From Termitomyces sp. T153 (taxonomy: Eukaryota > Basidiomycota > Agaricomycetes > Agaricales > Lyophyllaceae), in NCBI GenBank assembly GCA_018296165.2, contig JACKQL020000004.1, positions 992,001 to 1,056,000 on the forward strand: a DNA stretch of 64,000 bases, read 5' to 3'. The notes beneath the pieces were generated by a model, which worked only from the letters and a program-made list of their open reading frames with translations, did not search any database and had not been told where the DNA came from. The position numbers were made by a program, and so were the translations under genes. This document shows positions 48,233 to 60,165 of the stretch, piece after piece; position 1 is the first letter of the stretch, and each line of letters begins with the position of its first letter.

Positions 48233-49735
48233 TCAAATCCACTCCTTGCACAAGTCCTCATTGTCCAAGACTGCATAGCTGTCAACTGTAGAAATATCCT
48301 GTTCCAGCAGTCCAATAAATGTCACCATGTCCTTGTTAGATAAGCAATTTTTCTTCAGATTCTGAGCTTGGATAATGGCACACTGTGTAAGGGTGACCTC
48401 TGGAGGCTGTGCCTTGTTCACACAGCTGGCAAAGGGAAATCCAAAGTCTATTCAGTACTGGACAGTGTCTACTGAGATAACTACTCACCTGACAAAGGGA
48501 AATCCAAAGAGAACAAGTCTGGGGATTCTCTAGGCCAGGTGTGATGCTTCAGAGGCTTCAGAAGCATGAGAAACAACTGTACAGTATGACAGAGAAAAAA
48601 GACAAAAGTGATGTGTCAGCAATTGGTCAGCAGTTACATAAGCTGGTGGCAGTGTCAAAGGGGCCACACTTGTCTGAATTATTGACAGAGAACTGGTGCA
48701 GCCTGAGGACTGAAACTAGGACCAATAGATTGGGGAAAGGAAGGAGAATAAAGGAAAACTATAGCAGAGCAAATCTGACAAGAACTGGAGGAGGAGAAGG
48801 GGAAACAAGTAGGATGTCCCCTGACACACTGCTTGCAATGTGATGTGGCTTCAAGCTCAGAGTGAGGAGCAAATGATTCCTGAAAAATAGAGTTGAACTT
48901 GCACATAGCTAAATGAATGTCTGAAAGACTCTGGCTGCCACTAGCAATGTGAGTTTGCTTTTGACTTTGTGGTGCAGGAGTCATGGTAGCACTGCATTTG
49001 CAAACAAGTGGCATAGGAGTGACCAGAGGAGGTGAAGTGGTCTGAAAAAAAATCAGGATAGATATAAAAAGATGGAAAGAGTGACACACATTTGAGTCAT
49101 TGTCACTGCCTGACTTTTCCTCTTTCTCTACTGGTGTCAAATCTGAATCCATACCATCACCTTCATCATCACTAGGAACAAGTCCCTGAGTGACCCACTA
49201 GACATGTGTACTATGAGCAGTAGAAGGAGCAAGTTGATCAAAAGCTTCCAGATAAATCCAGCCAACATCAGCAAATGCCTCAGCTCCAGGATATTTGTCC
49301 ACAAATGCATCCCAAGTTCCTTGCTTTTCTGGGGTGACTTGAACACCCCCTTGATCATCCCAAGACCAACCTGAGTTATTGCAAATAGCATTCACAAGCT
49401 CATAAGCCATTTTGAGCTAATATGACAATGTATCAATAGTACTGAAATAAATGATTTTTGAGCTACTCACACTGCAATGATTGTTTTTACAAGAGTCTGA
49501 GGTCTTAGAACCACCCTTGATAATGATTTCATTGACATGGGCAGCCACTGCAATAAATGTTGGCTTCTTGGATGACATGCCATCACCAGCCTCAGACTTG
49601 TAATCAAGAAGGTATTGCAGAAGCTGGGCTTCACCATCTGTACTCCTGAATGCATGGAGCAGACTGTTTTGGAGCAGAGGTAGGAGTAGAAGGAATTTAG
49701 GAAACATGTCCTTAATGTGAATGAAAATTGTCACA
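48233..49735 (-). pseudogene. Decayed Myb/SANT-like DNA-binding protein of a Harbinger element
   Basis: Minus-strand pieces in order: STDGEAQLLQYLLDYKSEAG and KKPTFIAVAAHVNEIIIKGG, AICNNSGWSWDDQGGVQVTP with TWDAFVDKYPGAEAFADVGW (the Myb/SANT-like block W.WDD..G..VTP..W..F...YP.A..F...GW), SDDEGDGMDSDLTPVEKEEK, and the C-terminal LSNKDMVTFIGLLEQDIS with YAVLDNEDLCKEWI, stopping at 48233. Such proteins are the second ORF of PIF/Harbinger transposons and help the transposase bind DNA. Here it lies tail to tail with the dead transposase. Introns may remain between pieces, but stops and frame breaks show decay. Confidence 0.72.
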
Positions 49736-49829
49736 CTGATGTTTCAGTATGATCCAAAATTACTATTCTGCTATATTACTAATCAGAATCTCACAGGTTC
49801 AGAATTCAAATTGCATGCTAAAGAGGCTG

Positions 49830-50660
49830 TTAATTAAGGATATGGGCATGTGGAAGTTAATCCCAAAGGAAAAGGTACTGATTGGACAAATGATTCAAAA
49901 AAGGTGGCCAATATTCAAAATCAAATAGGATGAACATGAGAAAGCAGTATGATTCAAAGTACAATTGGTCTTCAAAGGTTATGATCAGATCTACAGACAA
50001 GACTACACAAAAATGACCTCACTGACTGTGTGCATGGAGTTGTAGTGAATTCTCCTTCATTTAGTTGCTGCACAAGGATGGGATGCCATACAAGTTGATG
50101 TTGAAACTGCATTCCTTTCAGATTACTTCTGGAGGATGAATTCAATATATGGATGAAGGGTTTAAAAGGGCTTTATGGCATGAAGCAAGCAGGCCAAATT
50201 TGGAATTACCCAAACAAAAACATGGTCAAGTGGGGGTTACTCATCTTCTGTGTGAATTGTCTATCTACTACAGAGAAACTGACACTGGCACCACCATAGC
50301 AGTGGTACATGTAGACAATTTCCTGTCAATCATGAGCAGAAAGGAGGAAAACAACAGATTTAAGGAACAGATGCAAACAGTATGGACCATCTCTGACTTA
50401 GGCCTTCCCAGATTTGTGGTAGGCATTGCAGTTGACTGGGATCAGAGCAAGGGGGAAGTACACATCTCACAGACTACTTTGATAGGTAAAATAATACTTC
50501 AACTTGGACAAAAAGATGTGGCACCATTATCATTAATGATGGAGCCCAGCTTTGGGATTTGCAGAGGGGATTGTGTAACCTTAACAAAAAACAAACAACT
50601 TACATTACAATGCACACCATACTGCCTGCTTGCAATTATTCCACTATAAAGCCAGACAGA
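49830..50660 (+). pseudogene. Decayed Ty1/copia reverse transcriptase fragment
   Basis: Shifted frames read AAQGWDAIQVDVETAFLSDY (the first catalytic Asp of the RT), KGLYGMKQAGQIWNY, ETDTGTTIAVVHVDNFLSI and TISDLGLPRFVVGIAVDWD. The order is that of copia RT. The normally double Asp of the active site reads VDN, and many stops occur. CpG is almost absent. The integrase and RNase H parts are missing. Confidence 0.83.
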
Positions 50661-52490
50661 CAATGGTGCTTTGTGGCACAATGAACACACATTGGCCATC
50701 ACAATGTCACAACATCCTCACTGTTGATATCACATTGTCCATTGTCTATGGAGATGTATATATAGGGCACCTAGTCTACAACACCCTCAGTCACTTGTAC
50801 ACTGAGAGTGAGTAACAGTACAGCACTTCATGCATATATTTGACTGACATCATACCTTTGAATACACACTTATTCCTACCTATGAGAGGAAGTTCTCTCA
50901 TAACATGAATTTGTCTTACTTAGAGTGTGGATTAAGAGGTCCTGTTCCACTCGCACCTCCATTGGAGTTCTTTTATTTGTATTATAAAAACCTGATTTTA
51001 ATACAACCAATGATCAAACTCATGCAGTAAGTTAATATGGGAAAAAATACTAGGTCTCTTTGGGAGGGCTGAAACAACCCTTGTCCCATATCTGATAAAA
51101 TTGTATTTTTTTACTTCATGAGCAGCTAAATGCTAAACTCTTGAGGAGGGAAAGAGATTCAAAAAGAGGAAAACAGGTCCAAAGTAAGGAAAGAAGTCAG
51201 AGATAAGAGAAAGAAGGTATCTTGCATATTTTTTCATGAAAGAGGAAATAAGGTCCTTTTGTGTATTTCTCCACAAAGTGACTGAGGTAAAGAGAGTTAT
51301 AGCATGTATGAAGGAAAGCTATTAGTAGAATATGTGGTCTGTGCTGTGGCAGAGGGCTAGAGCATGTATGAGGATAGGGATTTTTTGTATAAGCCCAAAA
51401 CACACTGAGTGTCTATAGTTTTACAGCAGAGGCTGACTATGTTTTCAGTCTCATACCCCAACTACTAGGACATACAGCCTATGCTGCCATGCATTACATC
51501 TTCCAAATCTCACCACAAGGAGAAGAGACAGGCAGAAGTTGATATATCTCTGGAGCTGCTGCACCCTCTTTCCTCCAGTCAGCTTCAAGTGTGGGGAAAG
51601 GGGCACAGTACAAACCAACCATACCAAAAGGCATCGATAAAGACTTTAGAGGTGCCAAAACCATAGAAACATGAAATGCTGCAAAATCCAGACTTTGTGA
51701 TCCAGAAGAAGTGCATATTCAGAACAGCCTTTGCTCTACATTCCAGATGAATCAGAGCTCTTTATACAATTGCTTTCTTCAACATCTCAACCAGGAACCA
51801 CTGGGTTTGGTTCTATTCCAGTGTCCTGAGAAGAGCAAGGATTTGTCAACAATTGATCCCAAACATCTGGAGGACATCTTTTGCAATCTACAATCATTGG
51901 AAATCTTAATGAATCCACACTGATGCATCTTGAGAAATAACAATGTGTGATAAATGTAATGTGTACTCATTCTTCTTCTTCAAAATTGAACTTGTGTTGG
52001 TTCATTTTGTGGATGGATAGCATTGTGTGCTGAACAAGTGATGACTTAGCCAACCATCAAAAACTTGTGCCCCCTGAACCATAACTCCAAATGCAATTGT
52101 GCTTCTTCAACATGTGAAACATTGTAGTCATCATGTTATTGTTGTTGTAACTGCACAAAGTATGATATTTGGAGGAAGAATGGGAATGATTGCGGGTTCT
52201 GTACATTGCAATAAGTTGTGAGAAGTTGACTTTGATAATAACTTACCACCAAGAAAGGAATAATACATTAAGATTCATCAATACATCCGGATACCTCGCC
52301 ACAACTGTTAAAAGACCTTTTTTTGCATCATTGAACACTGCAGGGTTGTGGGTGCAAGGGCAAAATAAGTGGATGATTCTGAACATTGAAAGATGTTTAT
52401 AATGTTGACAAATGTTGTTGGGCAAATAAAGACAACAATAAATGGCAGTAAACAAATGCAGGAAACGTTGTAGGGAACATTATGTCAGTC
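50661..52490. other. CpG-poor transposon-derived sequence, unassigned
   Basis: AT-rich DNA with only a few CpG over 1.8 kb. The ORFs at 51481-51666 and 51711-51923 lie in neighbouring frames and may be one broken frame of an unidentified element. The 50690-50880 part lies just behind the copia RT and could contain RNase H or LTR scraps; I could not confirm either. Confidence 0.45.
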
Positions 52491-53063
52491 GGTGGACATA
52501 GTCAGAGCGCAAGCTCCAATATAGAAGGATTGAACCTGCCTTGAATAAATTACTCTACATGCTTGTCACGTGCTGATATACCTGTATCACATGATGCGTT
52601 TTTCTTACCACATTTGTTTATTTTACCCTTTGTAAGTACACATTTAGTTTTACATTCTAGACCCATTGAGAGCCAGCTGCCCCAGATTAAGAAAATAAAC
52701 GAACGCGAACCTGAATCGAATACCTTATGTTTACAGTGGATTGCTGATTATTAAACGGCGTTTATTGAACAGGAATAAAGGATAATTAGTGCTAGGACAC
52801 TATGGTCATATAGGTATTCGGACCACATTCAATGGTCTCTGAATGAAAGGCAAATCAGCCATCAAAGCAGAATGCAATAAGAATGTCACATTGGAATGAT
52901 TCCGTACAGTAGCGGGCTGTGCAGCCGAGGAGGGCGCCCTTCACCGGATGAAATACATATTCTCGTGGCGCTTAAGTCGGCAGGACCGGCTAATGGCAGG
53001 CTCCGGGCCGTCGACAGTCCGGCCACAAGTCCTCACGTGACCACAATTCCCCCTTCCACAAAA
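52491..53063. other. Right edge of the transposon block and URM1 upstream region
   Basis: CpG returns from about 52490. No gene is seen. The GC-rich stretch at 52915-53040 immediately upstream of URM1 probably holds its promoter. Confidence 0.45.
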
Positions 53064-53438
53064 ATGACCACCATATCTGTCAAAGTCGAGTTCAGCGGTG
53101 GGCTTGAGCTCTTGTTCTCCAATCAACGCGCACATACTGTTGAGCTCCCCGCCATCAATGCCGTTACATCTAAAGAGCCCAACCTCCAGTATCTTATTGA
53201 GTTCCTTCGCGACAATCTTCTCAAGGAACGCGTCGAGCTGTTCGTCGAGAATGGAACTGTGTACGTCCTTGTTTATCTGCAGTGGTTTGTAACTTGGTAG
53301 TGATATCATGGTGTGTATAGACGTCCGGGTATACTCGTCCTGGTGAATGACACGGATTGGGAGCTGGAAGGAGAAGGAGAGTATGTGCTGAAGAATAACG
53401 ATGAGATCGTGTTCATCTCAACGCTACACGGGGGATAA
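53064..53438 (+). CDS. URM1: Ubiquitin-related modifier Urm1
   Basis: Exons 53064-53260 and 53321-53438 (intron GTACGT..TAG) give 104 residues, the normal size. Sequence marks: [73 protein letters not shown] and a final Gly-Gly. Urm1 is a beta-grasp sulfur carrier: its C-terminal thiocarboxylate, made by Uba4, donates sulfur for 2-thiolation of the wobble uridine in certain tRNAs, and it can also be conjugated to proteins under oxidative stress. The free GG end needed for this is present. Confidence 0.95.
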
Positions 53439-54805
53439 TCAATCTTTCTGGAAGGAATACTTGATCAACATAGGTCTGCACAACTGTACTTTCTGATATT
53501 TCGCGATCCGCAACTGATTCTCTCTGGATGATAGATTATCTCTTGATCCTCCTACATACCCTCGAATTCTCGAATGGCTGCATGCCTAATCATCAAGGAA
53601 GGACATCCAAGCGTACATTCTTGTCGAATCCATGCTGTGGTATTCGAGTATGTAACACCATGTAGATGTTTCGATCTACCCCAGTAATGGACAAATCTGC
53701 ACGAGTCCGCCCCAGGTAAACGCCACTATCAGGCAACTCCCCCACTGATGTCTAATGCCCCCGAGTACAACCCCTCGTGTCCTTTTTCGAATATAGAGAT
53801 TCAACTTAAAAGACATAAGAGGCCTATTATAAACTAAAGTTTAACCGGCTGGTGATGGTTTCGAACTTTAAATAAGCTTGTGTGTTGAGAAGAACTTCAA
53901 AGGATGAGAGCGGGGAGTGGACTCGGCGAGCTTCCAGAGACCCACTGACTGTATTCGCTTCTTGCGATCTTGACAAGATTTCGAATGCTTTCAGCTTGGG
54001 GATGAGGGACACATTTGATATATCGGGATTATGATACTATCGATCCTTCTCGATGTTTGACTGTAATTTGATCATTGATACTTGATTCATGATACGTATC
54101 TTTGAACGCGTGGGCACAGGAACCACAAGGACAGCGGGCGCAGACGGGCCGAGGATGGAATGATATCAGATCTACATACCGTACATGGGTCTGTGAGCGA
54201 CATGAAACTGTTCAATATAGATCAAAAATCTCATGACGTGCTCAACACACTCAAGTCCCACAAGGTTGGAGACAGTCACCGTCCGAAGTGAACGGGCAAC
54301 CAGATATGAGCACATGGTTGGTTGTGGGCGTATCCATCGGAAGTGGAGCCATCACAGGACACTTCTCAAGACTCGTGAACTTGGATGCGAGGAGGAGAGA
54401 TGGGAAGTTGTGCTACTTTTAGTCTAGCTGACGTGGTAATAGAAAAGGTGTGATGTAAGAGATTCAGAAGCAACCGCCGTCAGTAAGAAGGTTGTCCAGG
54501 CACCGCCTTGTTACGTAATACAATCGAGATCTCAAGAAGATGGAGGCGAGGTGCAACTTGAACTACTTGAAGCTTGAAGAAAGCCTGAACGAGCATGAAC
54601 TGGCACGGGGCTAGCAGATTTGGAACGTATGATTGATTGATCATGGCGTTGCGATGGCACTTGAACTGAGGCGGGACAGGGCGGGACCAGATTTGTGTCA
54701 ACGTCACGTGGAGAGTACCATGGCCGATTAACGGAAAAGATTTGGACTTGACCACGACGGCAACTGAACAACGCGGAGGGCAGCGAGGGCGACGTTGTCG
54801 CCGAC
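53439..54805. other. Intergenic region URM1 to CreB-type USP
   Basis: I see no supported gene in 1.37 kb. A 61-codon minus ORF (53827-54012) and overlapping 91-codon ORFs at 54480-54807 show no family marks. The last few hundred bases must contain the USP promoter. Confidence 0.45.
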
Positions 54806-57800
54806 ATGGAGAAAGTGCTCTCGAGACTAGGTCTTTCTCCCAGCTCTCAGGTCCCCGTTGATGCTGTCAAGACCAATGTGGCACCCACCCTCTCGTCGGC
54901 GGATGCAAAGAAGTTTGGGCTGGAAAACGTACGTACTTGTTCCATCGTGTATAGGACAGAAATGCTGACCGCGAATATAGTTCTGCAATAACTGGTCAGA
55001 TACAAGATTTCTCATGTCGCGATGTCCACTCACTATCTCTTAGCTACGCAAACTCGGTCATCCAGGCACTATATTTCTGCACGCCCTTCCGCGACCTCAT
55101 GTTGCAGTCCACGGACTCATCTCCGGCCACTACTGCGCCACAGTTGTCTCCCGCTAGCCAACTTATGCCCCTCGTCCCCAACCGTCGCAAGCCCGAACGC
55201 AAACCGACACCTTCGACATCTTCCGAACCTATTCCTCCTGTCACGCCCATACCATCATCACCGCCGACCCTCTTCTCCGCACTCCGCTCCCTCTTTCTTT
55301 ATATCTCCACACACCCGCAAGAACGCGGCACCGTCTCTCCCCGTGCTTTCATTGAGAAACTCAAGGAGGTCAATCGTGTGTTTGACACGACTACACACCA
55401 GGATGCCCACGAATTCCTGAACTACCTTCTCAACAAGATTGTCGAAGAAGTCGAGGAAAAACGTAAGACTGACGATTCCTCTGAGGACTGTGAGCCGTAA
55501 TTCCGATCAGCACATTATTATTACGCTCACTCTCTCGAGGATAGTGTCGAAATCAGTTACGACCCTTCAGTCACGGGCGCCCAGTGCGGGATCTTCTCAA
55601 CACCACTCTACCCTTGTGCATCGCCTCTTTGAAGGCGTTCTGACTAGCGAGACTCGTTGCCTCACCTGCGAGACTGTATGTCCCCAAAGATTTTCCTTCT
55701 GACAGTGTTGATTGCAGTTGCTGTCCAGGTCTCCTCGCGCGACGAAGCCTTTCTCGATCTTTCAATTGACATTGAACAAAACTCGAGTGTCACTGCCTGT
55801 CTAAGGCAGTTCAGTGCTTCTGAGATGCTTTGCCACAAGAACAAGTTCTTCTGCGACTCATGTTGTGATCTCCAGGAAGCTGAAAAACGGTAAGTCAGGG
55901 ATTATCTATATGGCAGACCGATCTCGACTTTTGTAATTAGCATGAAGATTAAGCGCCTGCCGAATGTTCTGGCATTGCATTTGAAGCGCTTCAAGTATCA
56001 GGAGGAATCTCAACGATACGTTAAGCTCGCATACCGAGTCGCCTTCCCTTTCGAGCTGCGTCTATTTAATACTATTGATGATATGGAAGACGCAGACCGC
56101 CTCTATCACCTCTTTGGCATCGTCGTTCATATCGGAAAGTACGTATTCAACGTGTCGTGTTGCGTCTTTCTGACCTCACTCAATATGATGCAGTGGTCCT
56201 CACCACGGGCATTACGTCTCTTTAATCAAGACACTGGGATCATGGTTCCTTTTTGACGACGAAAACGTGACAGCCGTTGCAGAATCTGACATTCCAAGGT
56301 ACTTTGGGGACTCATCCGCAGGGTGTGCGTATGTTCTTTATTACCAGGCTGCCGATATCGAGGTGGGTAAGCTCGGACTGCGACCAGACCAGGTGGAAGA
56401 ATGCAGAAGCATAACCGCTGCAGATCCACCACCACCGATTCGTCCGCCTGGGGTAGTTTTCAACAAAGCTGTACCTATCCCCACTCCGTCGTCGTCATCA
56501 TCATCATTCGAAGCTGGGCAGCCAACACTCTCCCTCCAGCAACCTTCTATTCTCATTCCATCTGCACCACCGCTACCCCCATCCACATCCCCCTCATCAG
56601 GCCATCATACATTCCCGCCTCCACCACCTCTAACGAGTTCCCTCTCCTCCCCTGCCCCTCCGCCCCCTTTGAAGGTTTCAGTAAGCGGCGTGTTCAACCT
56701 CCGCAAGCCACCTAGCATCACTGTACGCACTAACGTCCTCCCAAGTAGCCTCGTGGGTAGCGTTGACAGCACAGCGACACCAACCGGGACACCTCTCATC
56801 CGCGGGATAAGTTTACCTGCCGTACCGTCGGTATCAATACAAGTGCCTGATCGTGGTGATGAGGAGGGACAGACTTCTTCTTCTTCGCTTGTTGGACAGA
56901 AGGCGTCGATGTCGAGTTCGGTGGGTCGTCGACGGCCGGGGACGTCGTGGTCGCATAAATATGGGGGTACGCCGCGGGCGTTGCCTATTCCGCCTCGGCC
57001 TGTGACTAGCGGGGATGCGGGGAGTGAAAGGGAGAAGGAGAAGGAGGGTGGGTGGACGAGGTGGTTTGGTGGTGGTGGTGGGCGGACTGCTGAGTCGACG
57101 ACGGTTGTTGACAGTGGTGCTGTTGATGAAGATGCGAGGTTTGGGGAGGGTGAGAGTAGTGTGATTGGAGAAGTGGATTCCAATAGCAGTGCGTATTCGA
57201 GAGGGTTGACCAATGGGTCGGCAGTGACGGGGTTGAAGAAGGAGAAGGAAGGTAAGGATAAGAGTAGGGAGAAGGAGAAAGGGAAGGGTGCGGGGAATTG
57301 GTTTCCGAAGCGCAAGAGTTTCCGTATTGGAGGAGGAGAGAAATTGTCAAAAAGCACGAATGCTGTTGATGTTGAAGCGTCTGTCGTCGACACGAAGACT
57401 CGGCTTAGGACGTCATTACAACTATCACATCGGCGAGCGTCTGAATCTGGGGACGGACAGCTGACGGTAGCGCCGCTGATAACTGCTGTGCGATCGACTC
57501 CGGGAGTGATTCAACAGACTCCTGCGTCTTCTTCGTCGAAGCACCAATCACTCACGACAGTCGATAATGAGCCGCACGATCACGCTCTTATCAACGGCGA
57601 AGGCCAAGTCAGCCCTACACCCTCGTCAGACTCATCATTCGAGGCTGGTGCTCCGAGTATGATGTCTCCTGTACGACCTCCAAGCCATTATACCACCACC
57701 ACCACCACCACTACTCCTTCCTATCACCACCCAGCCGCACAAAACGGGCACAGACCACCAATGTATCCAATACCATCACCCCCCGTTCTGGCACCACATA

Positions 57801-58393
57801 TCTCCGCGTCCATATCGACTCTGCCTAGCGCACCAAAACCAAAACCAAAACCAAAACCGAAACTAAATACACATACACCCTCCTCATCCTCGTATCTCCG
57901 CACGCGATCATATCCCACCCCCGAACCAGCACATCCGTCTGAGGTTCCGCCTGCTACGCCTGAACGGAAACAGAGTCTTGACAGTTTGCAGGGCCGTCAC
58001 GGGTACGAGTACGCGTACGAGAAGGAGATGGAGAAGGAAGAAGCGTGGGATGCGCTTGCTTCTGGAGGCGGGTGGACGCTGCGCCCTCCACCTCTCCCCG
58101 TCCCTCCTGCCGGACGCGGTACGCATCTGTACAACCCACAGCGGCAGCGGAGGAGAAGTGTGCTTGTGGATGATGAGGCTGTGGAAGAGGTGCAGGGGCC
58201 GGCGGGGGTCGGTGGGGGTGTGGATGGGGGTACGGGGAGCGTGGGGTTTGGTAAGAGGGCGACGAGGAAGTTGAGCTTGTCGGCGCCGATGCTTGGGTTT
58301 GGGAAGCGGGATAGGGAGAGGGAGAGGGAGAGGGAGAGGGAGAGGGAGAAGGAGAGGGAGAAGGCTGGGCCGGGCTCCTTTATGCGCGTGTAA
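54806..58393 (+). CDS. CreB / USP12-46-type ubiquitin carboxyl-terminal hydrolase with long disordered tail
   Basis: A deubiquitinase related to Aspergillus CreB (carbon catabolite repression) and human USP12/46. Exon 1 (54806-54928) ends KKFGLEN; a 14-nt microexon (54981-54994) plus the next exon give [17 protein letters not shown]. The catalytic Cys is kept, but the family's GNTC reads CNNC. Then: [40 protein letters not shown], a CxxC pair in [32 protein letters not shown], the catalytic His in [29 protein letters not shown] and AYVLYYQA. After residue ~380 comes a tail of about 600 residues, Ser/Pro/Arg-rich, with KPKPKPKPK and an RE repeat (58311-58355) before stop at 58393. CreB family members normally act with the WD40 protein CreC, not seen here. 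Confidence 0.9.
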
Positions 58394-58618
58394 GTTAGGG
58401 ATTGGTTTACTTGTGGTGCTTGTGGTAATTTGGAACATGCGAGGAATGTATTGGACGGGAAGCCCATCATTATCATTATCATCATCATCAATAGGACCAG
58501 CCTTGGTGCTCAATCTTATGACATCTAACGTCGGGCTACGTGCCCTTGTGTATATACGTAGAAAGGGTAAAGAGCGCGTGATGACGGGTACTCTATTTAT
58601 CATTTGGAGCATACGTTA
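58394..58618. terminator. Short convergent intergenic region, 3' ends of the USP and MOSC genes
   Basis: The 225 bp between the two stop codons must contain both 3' UTRs and polyadenylation signals. It includes a simple ATTATC/ATCATC run at 58467-58491. Confidence 0.4.
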
Positions 58619-60027
58619 TCATCTCGGTAGAAACGCGGACGGGTTAACAAGCTTCTTGACATATACCACGTCTCCGACACTGACGACGCCACTCCCGTTG
58701 AAAACGCCGTTACACCCGACGCAAGGTAAGAGCTTGGAGGCGGGATCGAGCCCTGTGCGGAACTTTATGAGGACTTTGTAGGGCACGGCTTTGTCGCGCT
58801 CGCCTGTGTCTGGCGATACGTTCGGTAGCTGTGTCGTTTGAGCACTCGATGGATAAAGCTAACAAAAAAACGACTCACCAGACATCTCACACATTTACTG
58901 ACAAGCTCGACGGGCGGGGCGTCCTTGCGGCCAAAACACACCTCCTCCCATGCATCCTCGGCAAACGGCCCAGCACCCTCGACGACGACGTTCGGCCTAA
59001 ACCTCCTGATGTCGACCTTTCCCTCTCTCCACTCGTCGCCTATCCCCATCGCCGTCCCTCCATTCCCATCAGCACCAGCACCAGCACCAGCACCAGCACC
59101 AACGCCCGCGCCCGCGCCGACCCTCCTCCTCACCTCGTCCTCCAGCTCCCCCATACTCTCCCTACTCATGACGAGCAGCGGGTACCCGTCCTGAAACACG
59201 GTCGTCGCGACCAAGGACGGATGGGACACTGTTTTCTCGGCGGGGCGTGGGCGCGGGCCTTTGTAGACGAGGTGGACGGGTCGCGAGAAGTAGAGGGAGG
59301 AGATGGCGGATGCGAGTGAGGGCGAGGAGAGCGGGAGGCTGTGGCCGATGTAGCCGTCGAGGTGTTCGGAGAAGAGCGTGAGTTTGTCGAGACTGTGTAG
59401 GGGTTGGTATTAGTATTGATGAGAGTAGGACGTACGTACATCTGCCAGTCCTTGAGGAGCTCTGGGGAGGGGTGGAGTGGGACGCGGAATTCGGTGCATC
59501 CGGCTGGAGCGTCGGGCGGGAAAGTGACGAGGAGGGAGCCGCGGTGTGGGGAGGCTGGGTCGTGCTCGATGCGCGGGGCGATGAGGACGATTTTGGGGAA
59601 CTCGCGTGCGGTGATGATTGCGTTTTTTGCGGTGTCGACGAAGCACCATTCGCGGTCGTTCTGTGGCGCGGTGTCAGGTCAACATCACGCGAGGAAAGGA
59701 AAGGAAAGGACGGACCTCGAGGCCGAGGGGAGTGTATTTGCAGGACTGCACTGATGTCCCGCGGCAGCTCTGCGATTATTTAAATGGGTACGACGGGCTG
59801 GAGAATTGCGGCGCACATACCTTGATGGGATGGATCAGAATCTCGGCAACTCTCACCGTTCCATCCTCTGGCTTCACCGCATCACGTATCCGCTGCACCG
59901 CCCTGGTAGTCGTCTGTTTGTTGATACTGGGTCGATAAGAAACACGAAACAAGACGAATGCAGAGACGAGCGCGAGTGCGGCAAGGCTGGTGATCGCGAG
60001 CTGGAGAGTGTCGGTGAGGGAGGACAT
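58619..60027 (-). CDS. MOSC-domain protein, mitochondrial amidoxime-reducing component (mARC)-like
   Basis: A molybdenum-cofactor protein. The start at 60027 gives an N-terminal anchor (LQLAITSLAALALVSAFVLF), then the MOSC_N beta-barrel (VRVAEILIHPIK, SCRGTSVQSCKYTPLGLE, NDREWCFVDTAKN), VHLVYKGPRPRP, SLVATTVFQDGYPLLVMSRE, and the MOSC core (FRPNVVVEGAGPFAEDAWEE; KFRTGLDPASKLLPCVGCNG; VSVGDVVYVKKL), ending NPSAFLPR. The conserved Cys expected to hold the molybdenum lies in the SKCVRC segment. An Ala-Gly run (AGAGVGAGAGAGAGA) is encoded by a GGTGCT-type microsatellite at 59070-59105. Introns are GT-AG, for example joining SKCVRCL to LPNVSPDTGE. In mARC systems electrons come via cytochrome b5 and its reductase; a reductase of that kind is at 6.9-8.3 kb. 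Confidence 0.85.
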
Positions 60028-60165
60028 GATGACTCTGACGCAGAACTCGGTTGCGCGTAATTGTATATGAATGGCAATTATATAGCAAGATTCCGGTCAG
60101 AACGGTAATGCTGCTAACAATGAACTTGTGCGTGCATTTCCCGCTAGTTACTGTACAAGTACACG

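Noticed and set aside
38390..52490. Considered as a Starship-type giant mobile element
   Set aside because: No tyrosine recombinase (DUF3435) captain or cargo genes seen; the content is ordinary nested retro- and DNA transposons.
56605..57393. 262-codon minus ORF
   Set aside because: Antisense to the low-complexity tail of the CreB-type USP; no family features.
57908..58612. 234-codon minus ORF with Pro-Leu repeats
   Set aside because: Mirror of the GAGAGG-type repeat and USP tail; low-complexity shadow.
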